Shown in pieces: positions 23,422 through 32,042 of a stretch of 39,056 nt of DNA. The notes beneath the pieces are model-generated. The model was not told where the DNA came from. It searched no databases and saw only the letters and a program-made list of their open reading frames with translations. A program made the translations under genes and the position numbers. Each line of letters opens with the position of its first letter. Positions within the stretch are counted from its first letter, which is position 1. Location: positions 1 through 39,056 of the forward strand of contig CADBSK010000085.1 in NCBI GenBank assembly GCA_902797305.1. The letters run 5' to 3'. This DNA is from an uncultured Spirochaetaceae bacterium (lineage in GTDB: Bacteria > Spirochaetota > Spirochaetia > Treponematales > Treponemataceae).

Positions 23422-25170
23422 CTAAAGCTTCCATGAAACAGCTTCTTTTCTGGAATCAATGAATTTTCTATATATTCCGCCTTTATCGATAAGTTCCTGA
23501 TGTTTTCCTTGTTCTGCAATCTTGCCTTTGTCAATTACAATAATTTGGTCGGCGTTACGAACGGTTTTTAAGCGATGAGCAATCATGATTACGGTTTTGT
23601 TTATTGTAAGTTCCTTAACAGCGTTCATCAAGTCTCGTTCGTTTTCAGGATCGACATTAGCAGTTGCTTCATCTAGAATGATGACAGGAGAATTTTTCAT
23701 AATTGCACGGGCAATAGAAATACGCTGACGTTCTCCTCCACTAAGATTTGTTCCTGCCTCACCAATAATAGTGTCATATCCTTTTGGAAGAGACATTATA
23801 AAATCGTGACAGCAGGCTTTTTTTGCTGCTTCTATTACTTTTTCCATAGGAGCGTCTGGTTCTCCAAAGCGAATGTTGTTGGCAATCGAGTCATGAAACA
23901 AGTAAACGTTTTGAAATACAAAACTAAAGTTTTTCATAAGACTGTCCATGCTAAAGTCTTTAACATTATTGCCTCCAAGAGAAACTGTTCCATTATCTAC
24001 ATCCCAGAAACGACATAACAGGTGACAGAATGTCGTTTTTCCGCCGCCACTTGGACCGACAATAGCAGTGGTGGTATTTTCAGGGATTTTAAGTGAAATA
24101 TTATCGATAATTTTTTTTGTGTCGTAGGCAAAATCTACATTGCATGTTTCTATATCGCGGTTAGAAAGTTTGATATCTTTTCCTTCTATATCCATTGTTG
24201 GGATAGCGAGAATTGCGCTGGCTTTTGTAACTCCCAAGTCGATAGTTCTTAACAGTGCAGAATAATTTCCACCAGCTTCGAGGGCATTAAAAAGCATAAA
24301 AGAACAAACAAGCATGGTAGAGCAATCAGCGAGATTCATTGAATTGTTAAGGTAAAAGTAAAGAGATGCAATCAGCATCGCAACTCCACTGAGTTTTGCA
24401 ACCAGAGACTGTAAGTTAGAAACAGGAATACATTTCATTTCCATTTTTATTAGGGTATTCTTTCTGCGATTAATTACTTCATTTAATTCTTTACTACGCT
24501 TTCCTGCAAGATTATAAGCTTTTACTTCTGCAATTCCCTGGATATATTCAAGGACTTTTCCGATTTCATCTGTATCATCACGCATTTTATCAGCAGAAAC
24601 ATTTTTAACCGAAAGTCTCATAAACAGATTTACAAATTCGAACAAGCCGAAACCCGCTAATGCAATCAGAGCGATTCGCCAGTCAAAAAAGAAAAGTATA
24701 ATGATAATTAAAGAAGTATCCAAAAGCCCCTGAAATACCATCATTACGGCTCGGGTTGCAATATCGCCCATGTTTTCCATAGTATTTGTTGTAACTGAAG
24801 TTATTTCGCCAAGGCTGTTCTGGTTAAAATACCCCATAGGTAGATATCTTAGATGTTCAGCAATCTGGATTCTTTTTTTTGCACAGGCTCTGTAACCACC
24901 TTCGCATTGCCACATAGCGGTAACCTTGCGGGTAATGATTCCTCCAATTACGCTAACACACATAATTGCAAAGGAAATCCATATTGTTTTTGGATCAAAA
25001 GGTACTTTATTTACAGCTGTTGCAATTACGCCTCGGAGCATAACGGCAACGGCACAAATTCTAAATGCCATAAAAAGTGAATTAAAAATTCCTACAATTA
25101 TCGAACCGTAAAATTTTTTTCGGTTTTCTTCATCACAAAATCTAAAAAATCTAAATAATGATTCAAACAT
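23422..25170 (-). CDS. ABC exporter, fused permease/ATPase (subunit 2 of a pair)
   Basis: 582 residues. A six-helix type I exporter domain (about residues 15-310) is followed by an ATPase domain. The ATPase has Walker A GPSGGGKTTFC, a Q-loop FVFQNVYLFHDSIANNIRFG, signature LSGGERQRISIARAI, Walker B VIILDEATANVDPENE with the catalytic Glu, and H-loop IAHRL. It begins 25 bases after the partner exporter, preceded by AGGAGG, a very strong ribosome-binding site. Together the two likely form a heterodimeric exporter. Both subunits keep the catalytic Glu, so neither ATP site looks degenerate. Substrate unknown; control by the upstream TetR suggests drug, peptide or siderophore-like export. Confidence 0.92.
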   Translation of the reverse strand: MFESLFRFFRFCDEENRKKFYGSIIVGIFNSLFMAFRICAVAVMLRGVIATAVNKVPFDPKTIWISFAIMCVSVIGGIITRKVTAMWQCEGGYRACAKKRIQIAEHLRYLPMGYFNQNSLGEITSVTTNTMENMGDIATRAVMMVFQGLLDTSLIIIILFFFDWRIALIALAGFGLFEFVNLFMRLSVKNVSADKMRDDTDEIGKVLEYIQGIAEVKAYNLAGKRSKELNEVINRRKNTLIKMEMKCIPVSNLQSLVAKLSGVAMLIASLYFYLNNSMNLADCSTMLVCSFMLFNALEAGGNYSALLRTIDLGVTKASAILAIPTMDIEGKDIKLSNRDIETCNVDFAYDTKKIIDNISLKIPENTTTAIVGPSGGGKTTFCHLLCRFWDVDNGTVSLGGNNVKDFSMDSLMKNFSFVFQNVYLFHDSIANNIRFGEPDAPMEKVIEAAKKACCHDFIMSLPKGYDTIIGEAGTNLSGGERQRISIARAIMKNSPVIILDEATANVDPENERDLMNAVKELTINKTVIMIAHRLKTVRNADQIIVIDKGKIAEQGKHQELIDKGGIYRKFIDSRKEAVSWKL

Positions 25171-25195
25171 GTTTTATGCCTCCTGTTGCTATAAT

Positions 25196-26974
25196 TTATT
25201 CATCTTTGGAATCGATATGGGCCTGCCACATATTAAAGTAAAGTCCACCTTTGTCTAGTAATTCTTGATGTGTGCCATGACTGTCAATGTTTCCCTTGTT
25301 GATAACGTAGATTTGGTCGGCATCTTTTATTGTAGAAAGTCGGTGTGCAATTACAATCAAAGTTTTGCCTTTTACAAGTTTTGCTACAGATTTTTGTATT
25401 AAGGCTTCATTTTCTGGATCTGTGTATGCGGTTGCTTCATCTAAAATTACAATTGGAGCATCTTTCATCATTGCACGGGCAATAGCGATTCTTTGGCGTT
25501 CTCCGCCACTAAGGTGCGTTCCGCTAGAACCAACTACTGTGTCAAAATCGTTTTCGAGAGACATAATAAAATCGTAGCAACCGCTGGCTTTTGCTACTTC
25601 TTCAACTTCTTTGTCTGAAGCATCAAGGCGACCAAGGCGTATATTATCGCGGATACTCATATCAAATAAGAAGTTATCCTGACTTACATAGGCAACGCGT
25701 CGATTGTATTCTTGTAGTGATAGATTTTTGATATCAATACCACCAATTTCTATACTTCCTGAATCTACATCCCACAAAGAAGCTATAAGTCTTGCGATTG
25801 TTGATTTACCGCTTCCGCTTGGTCCAACAAGGGCAGTATAAGAACCTTGTGGTAAATTCATGCTTATACCATGTAAAATCTCTTTTGAGGATTTTGATGC
25901 CTCAAGTTCATTTTTGTAGGTAAAGTGTACATCGTTTAATTTAATAGAGTTATCGCATGGCTTTTTTGTATCTTGCGACGGTCGGTTGAGTTCTTTTAAT
26001 GACATAATAGAACCTACTTCTCCAAATATTGCACCGGCTTTAGCAATGTCATCGTGATAAGAAAATGCAATTAAGAATGGCTGTATAGCACAAACGGCCA
26101 GTATTATTACGTTTATAAAAACAGAAGCATCGACATTTCCCTTTAGGAACATAAATCCACCAATTGGCAAAAGAGAAAGTAAAAGTGATGGAGTTACAAC
26201 GGTTGCAATTGCGTGAGGCCAGATACAGTCTCGCATCCATTCAACATAGCAATCAGAGCCTTCTTTTGCTGCTACAACAAATCTTTCGTAGGAACTTTTA
26301 GATTTACCAAAAGCTTTGATGACTTCGATTCCATTTATGTATTCAACAGCAGTGTCATTTAGGGCTTTTGTTTTATCCAGTGCATATTTAAATCGTGTAG
26401 CACTATCTTTAAACATGAAACACATGGCAACAAAACCGATTGGTAGAACGGCTAAGCAAGCAAGTGCAAGGCGCCAGTCCTGAACAAACAAATAAATCAT
26501 TAAAACAATAGAAAGTATTATGTTTGAAGTATACTCTGGCACAATGTGTGCAAGGGTAGTTTCCATACTGTCTATTCGTTCAATCATGATATTTTTAAGA
26601 GAACCGGAAGGCATACTTAGAACAGTTCCCAATGGGAGCCGTGTAAGTTTATCGCACATTTTTTTTCTTATATTTCCAAGTAGATTGAACGTTGCTACAT
26701 GGCTCAAAGATGTGGAAATAGCATGAAATATTACATTTCCAGCCCAAAAAAGAGCGATGATACCACTTTGTTTTAGGAAAAGAGACCAGTCTCGGATCCC
26801 TGCAAGAAGTTCCTGTATAATTTTTGAAATTACAAGATAGGGTGCAATTGCGCACGCAACACTAAGAAGGGCAAAGAATACACTTACAAAGTATTGGCCC
26901 TTTTTTTCTCCTGCAAATTCAAAAATCAATTGGATTAGATTTTTTTTTGCAGGTGTATTATTTGAATTAGACAT
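25196..26974 (-). CDS. ABC exporter, fused permease/ATPase (subunit 1 of a pair)
   Basis: 592 residues. The N-terminal membrane domain (about 20-320) has helices such as YFVSVFFALLSVACAIAPYL and LLLSLLPIGGFMFLKG. The ATPase domain shows Walker A GPSGSGKSTIARL, Q-loop VSQDNFLFDMSIRDNIRLG, signature LSGGERQRIAIARAM, Walker B IVILDEATAYTDPENE and IAHRLSTI. AGGGG about 8 bases upstream is the ribosome-binding site. It is the first gene of the exporter pair, 80 bases downstream of a tetR gene, with a promoter and two palindromes between, so TetR repression is likely. Inner membrane. Confidence 0.92.
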   Translation of the reverse strand: MSNSNNTPAKKNLIQLIFEFAGEKKGQYFVSVFFALLSVACAIAPYLVISKIIQELLAGIRDWSLFLKQSGIIALFWAGNVIFHAISTSLSHVATFNLLGNIRKKMCDKLTRLPLGTVLSMPSGSLKNIMIERIDSMETTLAHIVPEYTSNIILSIVLMIYLFVQDWRLALACLAVLPIGFVAMCFMFKDSATRFKYALDKTKALNDTAVEYINGIEVIKAFGKSKSSYERFVVAAKEGSDCYVEWMRDCIWPHAIATVVTPSLLLSLLPIGGFMFLKGNVDASVFINVIILAVCAIQPFLIAFSYHDDIAKAGAIFGEVGSIMSLKELNRPSQDTKKPCDNSIKLNDVHFTYKNELEASKSSKEILHGISMNLPQGSYTALVGPSGSGKSTIARLIASLWDVDSGSIEIGGIDIKNLSLQEYNRRVAYVSQDNFLFDMSIRDNIRLGRLDASDKEVEEVAKASGCYDFIMSLENDFDTVVGSSGTHLSGGERQRIAIARAMMKDAPIVILDEATAYTDPENEALIQKSVAKLVKGKTLIVIAHRLSTIKDADQIYVINKGNIDSHGTHQELLDKGGLYFNMWQAHIDSKDE

Positions 26975-26984
26975 ATATATACCC

Positions 26985-27006
26985 CTAGTTAGTTAATGCT
27001 AACTAG
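26985..27006. promoter_or_regulatory. Palindromic operator near the exporter transcription start
   Basis: Perfect 8-base arms CTAGTTAG (26985-26992) and CTAACTAG (26999-27006) with a 6-base centre. It lies just downstream of the -10 box of the exporter promoter (minus strand), where a repressor would block initiation. The neighbouring TetR is the obvious candidate ligand. Confidence 0.6.
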
Positions 27007-27013
27007 ATTACAT

Positions 27014-27040
27014 ATTATATAACAGTGTTATATTAGTCAA
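27014..27040 (-). promoter_or_regulatory. Exporter promoter with palindrome between -35 and -10
   Basis: On the minus strand TTGACT (27035-27040) is followed by TATAAT (27014-27019) with a 15-base spacer, or by TAATAT at 17 bases. A perfect palindrome with 8-base arms ATATAACA and TGTTATAT around one G (27017-27033) fills the space between the boxes. This is the classical position for a TetR-family operator. Confidence 0.6.
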
Positions 27041-27054
27041 TGCAAATAGAATAT

Positions 27055-27681
27055 TTAATTTTTAGAAAAATGCATAAGGCTATCCCATCCGCCTCTATAA
27101 AAGCGGAACATCTGGTCCAGAGATTTTTGTGCTTGATCATAAGGAATATCTAGAAGGCAAAGAGTAAACAGAGATGAGAAGGTTCCTTTAATTATGATTT
27201 CTTCCATAAGGGGGTCAAGGTTCTCACATTTGATTCCTTGTGACTTGAGAATATCGTAAAATTTTTCGGTGGCTTCGATTTCTTTTTGAGTAACTTCGTT
27301 TAAAAAATTCTGAAAGCTGGTACCCTCAGCACAATTTAATATCAGGTTAAATTCTTTTTTGTGATTCCTGGCATAAGAGAACATTTTCTCAAGTCCAATA
27401 GAAGAATAGTCTTCCATTTGCTTAATTTGATTTTCTAAAGAAAGCTTCGAAAAATCAGAATAGACTTGGTCATAGATACCTTTTATATAGTCAGCATGTT
27501 CTTTAACAAGAAAATCAAAAAGGTCTTCTTTGCTTTTAAAATAGCCGTAAAAGGCACCGGTAGTTACTCCGGCTTTTTTTACAATTTCCCGTAATGAAGT
27601 TCCTCTAAAGCCTTTGAGTGAAAACTCGTTAAGAGAAACTTCTATAATTTTAGTTAAAGTTGTTGACTGCTCATTCTGCAT
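27055..27681 (-). CDS. TetR/AcrR family transcriptional repressor
   Basis: 208 residues. An N-terminal TetR helix-turn-helix occupies about residues 8-55: TKIIEVSLNEFSLKGFRGTS, then LREIVKKAGVTTGAFYGYFKSKEDLF. The rest is an all-helical ligand and dimerisation domain with no recognisable specificity. It lies directly upstream of the two exporter genes on the same strand. The intervening 80 bases hold two palindromes, so it probably represses the exporter until a ligand binds. A TTGACA at 27711-27716 and a weak TACCTT (27688-27693) could be its own promoter, giving an almost leaderless message; no ribosome-binding site is seen. The palindromes are not repeated before tetR. Confidence 0.92.
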   Translation of the reverse strand: MQNEQSTTLTKIIEVSLNEFSLKGFRGTSLREIVKKAGVTTGAFYGYFKSKEDLFDFLVKEHADYIKGIYDQVYSDFSKLSLENQIKQMEDYSSIGLEKMFSYARNHKKEFNLILNCAEGTSFQNFLNEVTQKEIEATEKFYDILKSQGIKCENLDPLMEEIIIKGTFSSLFTLCLLDIPYDQAQKSLDQMFRFYRGGWDSLMHFSKN

Positions 27682-27722
27682 GTGTTTAAGGTAGATTGAG
27701 ATTTGTTTTATGTCAACTAAAT

Positions 27723-29801
27723 TTAGCCTTCAAACTGGTCAACCTGGTTTCCAATTTGATCGATAGACTCAACCATAATATTTGAAATTTCAGAAAGAGC
27801 TTGACCGGTAGTGTTGATTTTTTGTGCGCTATTAGTCATTTCGGTCATGCCGTTTCTCATACTTTCTGTTTCTTGCTGGAGAGCACTTACTTCATCAATA
27901 ATTACGTTACTGTCTTGGGTCATTTCGTTTGAAGCTCGTTTAACAGTATTTGTGCTGTCGTTAAGGTGAGCAAGTGCCTGTGTAATTTGGCTTGATCCAT
28001 CCTGTTGTTCTGACATTGCGGTTTTAATCTGCTGTACAATAGAGTCAGTATCATGGATTTCTGTAGCAAGCTGTGCATATCCCTGAACACCTTTCTGTGT
28101 TGACTGAACAACTGTTTCGATTGTTGCCTGGATTTGCTGTAATTGTTCGCCAATTGTTTTTGACTGTGTAGAAGAAGTCTCACTCAGCTTACGAATCTCA
28201 TCAGCAACAACCGCAAAACCTTTTCCGGCTTCGCCTGCATGAGCGGCTTCGATTGCAGCATTCATTGCAAGAAGGTTGGTTTGGCTTGCGATATTTGCGA
28301 TAACCTTATTTGCTTCGCTAAGCAATTTTGACTGGTTTTCAATTTCTGATATTTGTTCCTGGAGTTCTTTTTGTGTTTTAGCACCAGTTTCTGCATCTGC
28401 TTCGATATTACCAAAAGAAGTTGCCATCTTATCAACAGAAATATTTACTTCTGCAATATTTCCAATCATTTGTTCTACTGCAGCAGAAGCACCTTCAACG
28501 GATTCAACCTGTCTTGTAACCATTGTTTCGAGGGAACTGATGCTATTTAAAATCTTTTTTATACTTTCAGAAGTCTGTTCAACGCTTTGATTCTGGTTTT
28601 CAAGATTTTCGTTCATTTTGTTGATATTTGAATTAATCAAATTGATTGCTTCGGAAGCTTCGTTAGATGTATTTCCTAATCGGCTTCCTGCTTCGTGTAA
28701 TGCAACTCTTGATTGCTTCATGCTGTCAATAATTCCCTGTAAGCGGGTAGAAAAGAGGTTAAAGCCTTCTGAAAGCATTGCAGCTTCTTTTGTAATATAA
28801 TCCGGATATTTTCTTGAAAAATCACCTTTTGCAATGTAGGTACATCCGCCAGCCAGCTCTGTAAAGTTTTTACTTACTCGCATAGACATAACAATTACTA
28901 CAATAATCATTACATTTACTAGAACTGCAGCAGAAAGAATTACCTGTACAATAATGCTCATGTATTCGCCTGAAAAGTCTGAAACAGGACCTTCGGCAAC
29001 GATATACCAGTTTGTATTTTGAATTCTTTTGACTCCGTAAAAATTATCATTTTGTAAGAAAGCTTTACTTTTTCCGTCAAGATATTCTTTTGCAGAAACG
29101 TTTTTTAACGAAGATTCGTCAAAATAGTTTTTGCTCATTATTGAAGAAAAATTGTCATTTGTGATATAAAGCCCATTTGCATTTACGATATTGATTAAAC
29201 TATTTTTTGAAAGATTTATTTCTTTTACAGCTTTAGAAAGTTCGTCCAGTACTATGTCGGCAGCACTTACACCGATTAATTGTCCATTTCTATTAAGAGT
29301 TCTATAAGAAATTGTAACAATGAGTTTTCCGGTATTTGCATCTGTAAAAGGTTCTGAGTAATTAACCTTGTTTGGGTTTGCAATTGCATCTTTGTGCCAT
29401 TGCCTTGATTGGATATCAAAAGTAGGATCTGGAGTCCAGCCATTATGAGAAATCAAGTATCCGCCTTCCCAGATTTGCTCTTTGGTTGCATAGTATAAGA
29501 GAGTTCCTTCTCCCATATCTTTACCAATGTTTACAAGTGCATCTTGATATTGAGTTTTACCACTCAAAGATGGAACTAAATTAGAAAAATCTACAACTAA
29601 GTCATTATATTTTGTAAGTATTCCGGATACTTCTTTGTTTAGAATATCCATTGATTGAGTTAAAAGTTTAACGGTAGATCTTTTAAGAACTGTATTAACT
29701 AAAGATGTATAAGAAAAACCTAAAAAACAAGCAACGATGAGCATTGACCCAACGGCCCCAACTAAAACTTCTGAACGAAGCGACATTTTTTTGCCTTTCA
29801 T
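27723..29801 (-). CDS. Methyl-accepting chemotaxis protein with dCache sensor (MCP 1)
   Basis: 692 residues from 29801. GGAG lies just upstream of that ATG. A longer frame to 29891 would start inside the promoter and is rejected. First membrane helix about residues 13-32; periplasmic double-Cache-like sensor to about 280, with [39 protein letters not shown] and [12 protein letters not shown]; second helix about 281-306; a degenerate HAMP; then the coiled-coil signalling domain with hairpin tip [20 protein letters not shown] and [15 protein letters not shown] near 504-540. The TPDP/dCache pattern is typical of amino-acid or organic-acid sensors, but the ligand is unknown. No CheR-docking pentapeptide at the C-terminus (QFEG). 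It signals through CheW/CheA to the periplasmic flagella. Confidence 0.95.
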   Translation of the reverse strand: MKGKKMSLRSEVLVGAVGSMLIVACFLGFSYTSLVNTVLKRSTVKLLTQSMDILNKEVSGILTKYNDLVVDFSNLVPSLSGKTQYQDALVNIGKDMGEGTLLYYATKEQIWEGGYLISHNGWTPDPTFDIQSRQWHKDAIANPNKVNYSEPFTDANTGKLIVTISYRTLNRNGQLIGVSAADIVLDELSKAVKEINLSKNSLINIVNANGLYITNDNFSSIMSKNYFDESSLKNVSAKEYLDGKSKAFLQNDNFYGVKRIQNTNWYIVAEGPVSDFSGEYMSIIVQVILSAAVLVNVMIIVVIVMSMRVSKNFTELAGGCTYIAKGDFSRKYPDYITKEAAMLSEGFNLFSTRLQGIIDSMKQSRVALHEAGSRLGNTSNEASEAINLINSNINKMNENLENQNQSVEQTSESIKKILNSISSLETMVTRQVESVEGASAAVEQMIGNIAEVNISVDKMATSFGNIEADAETGAKTQKELQEQISEIENQSKLLSEANKVIANIASQTNLLAMNAAIEAAHAGEAGKGFAVVADEIRKLSETSSTQSKTIGEQLQQIQATIETVVQSTQKGVQGYAQLATEIHDTDSIVQQIKTAMSEQQDGSSQITQALAHLNDSTNTVKRASNEMTQDSNVIIDEVSALQQETESMRNGMTEMTNSAQKINTTGQALSEISNIMVESIDQIGNQVDQFEG

Positions 29802-29861
29802 GACAACTCCAAAGTGAAAAATATTAAATCTTTTTTTAATAATAAATTTTAAATACAGGAC

Positions 29862-29891
29862 ATTATAGAATATAAAATAAGTTTTGTACAA
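29862..29891 (-). promoter_or_regulatory. Promoter of MCP 1
   Basis: Minus strand: TTGTAC (29886-29891), 18-base spacer, TATAAT (29862-29867). It gives a leader of about 55 bases before ATG 29801. I see no sigma-28-type GCCGATAA here. Confidence 0.5.
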
Positions 29892-29923
29892 AGTACTAAT
29901 AGAAAGTTATTTTAAAAAATAAA

Positions 29924-29979
29924 AAACCGGGCTTTTTTGTGAAGTGCACTGAAGTGTTTTTCACAGAAAAGCCCGGTTT
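29924..29979 (-). terminator. Rho-independent terminator after MCP 2
   Basis: A 20-bp stem with one G-T pair: arms at 29924-29943 and 29960-29979, outer part AAACCGGGC. On the minus strand it is followed by TTTTTTATTTTTT. It begins 18 bases after the MCP 2 stop and separates MCP 2 from the MCP 1 promoter. Confidence 0.93.
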
Positions 29980-29997
29980 AAGTAAAGTGTGTTCCAG

Positions 29998-31899
29998 TTA
30001 TAACTGGAAAGCTCCAATCTGTTTTGCCAGTTCGTCTACACTGATTTGATTATCATTTGAAGAATTAGAAACATTTTGGATTGCATTAGAAATACCAGAA
30101 ATGCTTGTAGTCATGTTAGACATCTGAGAATTGATATTTTTTGTGACTTCAGAAAGATTCTTCATTTCAACAATGATTTGCTGTGCTCCGGCAACCATTT
30201 CCTGAGAACCATCAGTTACTGCGGTTGTGGAGTTGCGGATGTGTTTCATTGCTTCAAGAACCTGCTTGTTACCTTCTGCCTGTTCTGTCATTGCGTTCAT
30301 GATAACGCCTTCCTGATCTTTTACAGTGTTGGAAAGATCAAAAATTACATCAAACTTTTTTTGTACTTCTTTTGTATTATCAGAAACGGTCTGAATCGAA
30401 GTAGAAAGATTTTTAAGATTTTCGTTGATTGTCTTGCTCTGTTCACTTGATTGTTCTGCAAGTTTACGAATTTCATCAGCAACAACTGCAAAGCCCTTTC
30501 CTGCTTCCCCTGCGTGTGCAGATTCGATAGCTGCATTCATAGCAAGAAGGTTGGTTTGAGAAGCGATTGTCTGGATTATTGAAGTAGCTTCCAGCAGAGT
30601 AGCTGATTGTTCGATTATTTGTTCAGAAGTTTTAACAGCTGTTTGAACAGATGTTCTACCGTCGTTAGAAGCCTGTGCCAGAGAATTTACAGAAGCTGTA
30701 TTTTTTTCAAGAATTTGAGTAACTCGCTCGATGTTTGCAACCATTTCTTCTACAGCGGCGGATGATTGTGTAACTGCAGAAACCTGAGATTCGATGTTGT
30801 CGTTTAAGTTCATTGTTCGCTTCATAATCTGATTTACAGAAGCATGAGCCTCTTCAACTTCTGCGCCCTGCTTTTCCATTTCTGTTTTAACAAGATCGAT
30901 TCCCTCTGTAATAGATTGAGTTTCGTTTTTTACAAAGTCCATTTCATGTTGAAGAGTATTTGCATTTTCTGTAGAAGTTTGTATAGAAGATTTAAAATCG
31001 ATTAAAAGTTCCTGAGTTGAATAGTGCAATTCATTTAATGAGTTGGCTAGTTCTCCCAGTTCGCATCGAATAAGAACCGGAATTTCCTGAGTCAGATAAT
31101 TTTTATTGCATAAATCTTCGGAAAACTGCTTTGTAAGTCTTATAGCATGGTTTACATCGCTTAAGAGAATATACATATCGATTAAGCCAAATATTGCAAT
31201 TATTCCGCCGGTTGGAAGCAATTTTTTGAGAAAGAGAGAAGTAATGCTCATGTCATGATTTACAGGAACTTGAAAAACTGCACTTAAAAGTAAAATCATT
31301 CCGATTAAGATAAAAAATATAATCAAAAGATTTCGCTGCATAAAAGAAAAGCCCTGATATTCTTTTTTATACGGTAACCAGTCAATATCTTTTTCCATTG
31401 TAAAAATCGTAAGAACATAACTAATAACGGCAAAAACACAAACCCCACCACCAAACATGATGTTAAAACAAAAGAAGGTGTATCCTTCACCTCTAAAGTT
31501 AGCAGGTTCATATCCCTGGAGGGTATTGTAAATACCTGCCACAAGTCCATACAAAATCGCATTAGAAATTGGAATTGCAAAGGTGATGGTTTCTGTTATG
31601 TTTACAAGTTTATTTGTTTTTTTAATTGATTCTTCTGTGCCGTCATAATTTGCAACAACTTTGTTTAGCGACAGATAGCATGCAATTGGCAAAACAAATG
31701 CAAGAACAAATAACAGAATGGAGATTGGATTAAGTGTCATTTTAATACAATCGTTAAAAGATAAACCCCCAATAAAAACGGAAAACGGTGTAAAGGATAA
31801 GATTGGAAGAATAAATGTGAAGAACATTGCTAAAAATACTTTTTTAGATACTTTGTGCTTAGCACATTCCTGTACATCTGAGAGAGAAATTTCATTCAT
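29998..31899 (-). CDS. Methyl-accepting chemotaxis protein with six-helix membrane domain (MCP 2)
   Basis: 633 residues. Instead of a periplasmic sensor the first 260 residues hold about six hydrophobic helices ([100 protein letters not shown]). A long coiled-coil signalling domain follows, with tip [20 protein letters not shown] and [20 protein letters not shown] near 446-480. Loops are short, so sensing probably occurs in or at the membrane, for example of redox state, proton-motive force or lipophilic ligands. This is inference. GGGGTGATAAAAA before the ATG supports the start. TATAAT on the minus strand at 31938-31943 is a likely -10. Its own terminator follows it. Confidence 0.92.
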   Translation of the reverse strand: MNEISLSDVQECAKHKVSKKVFLAMFFTFILPILSFTPFSVFIGGLSFNDCIKMTLNPISILLFVLAFVLPIACYLSLNKVVANYDGTEESIKKTNKLVNITETITFAIPISNAILYGLVAGIYNTLQGYEPANFRGEGYTFFCFNIMFGGGVCVFAVISYVLTIFTMEKDIDWLPYKKEYQGFSFMQRNLLIIFFILIGMILLLSAVFQVPVNHDMSITSLFLKKLLPTGGIIAIFGLIDMYILLSDVNHAIRLTKQFSEDLCNKNYLTQEIPVLIRCELGELANSLNELHYSTQELLIDFKSSIQTSTENANTLQHEMDFVKNETQSITEGIDLVKTEMEKQGAEVEEAHASVNQIMKRTMNLNDNIESQVSAVTQSSAAVEEMVANIERVTQILEKNTASVNSLAQASNDGRTSVQTAVKTSEQIIEQSATLLEATSIIQTIASQTNLLAMNAAIESAHAGEAGKGFAVVADEIRKLAEQSSEQSKTINENLKNLSTSIQTVSDNTKEVQKKFDVIFDLSNTVKDQEGVIMNAMTEQAEGNKQVLEAMKHIRNSTTAVTDGSQEMVAGAQQIIVEMKNLSEVTKNINSQMSNMTTSISGISNAIQNVSNSSNDNQISVDELAKQIGAFQL

Positions 31900-31937
31900 T
31901 TTTTATCACCCCGATAATTTTTTTGTATATAAGATTC

Positions 31938-31943
31938 ATTATA
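31938..31943 (-). promoter_or_regulatory. -10 box of MCP 2
   Basis: TATAAT on the minus strand, 38 bases before the MCP 2 start. No convincing -35 is seen in the A/T-rich DNA upstream, so only the -10 is claimed. Confidence 0.35.
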
Positions 31944-32002
31944 TCATAATGAGAGTAAAAAAAAATGAAAAAAATTTTAAAATAATGTTATATAAAAAAA
32001 AG

Positions 32003-32033
32003 GCCTTATAATGGATTTTTTCCATCATAAGGC
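32003..32033 (-). terminator. Rho-independent terminator after MCP 3
   Basis: Stem of 13 bp with one G-T pair, GCCTTATAATGGA (32003-32015) and TCCATCATAAGGC (32021-32033). On the minus strand it is followed by nine T. It starts 9 bases beyond the MCP 3 stop codon. Confidence 0.92.
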
Positions 32034-32042
32034 TCTGGTTAG

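Noticed and set aside
29802..29891. N-terminal extension of MCP 1 by 30 codons
   Set aside because: It would begin in the -35 box of a good promoter. GGAG precedes the internal ATG at 29801, which also gives a normal MCP N-terminus.
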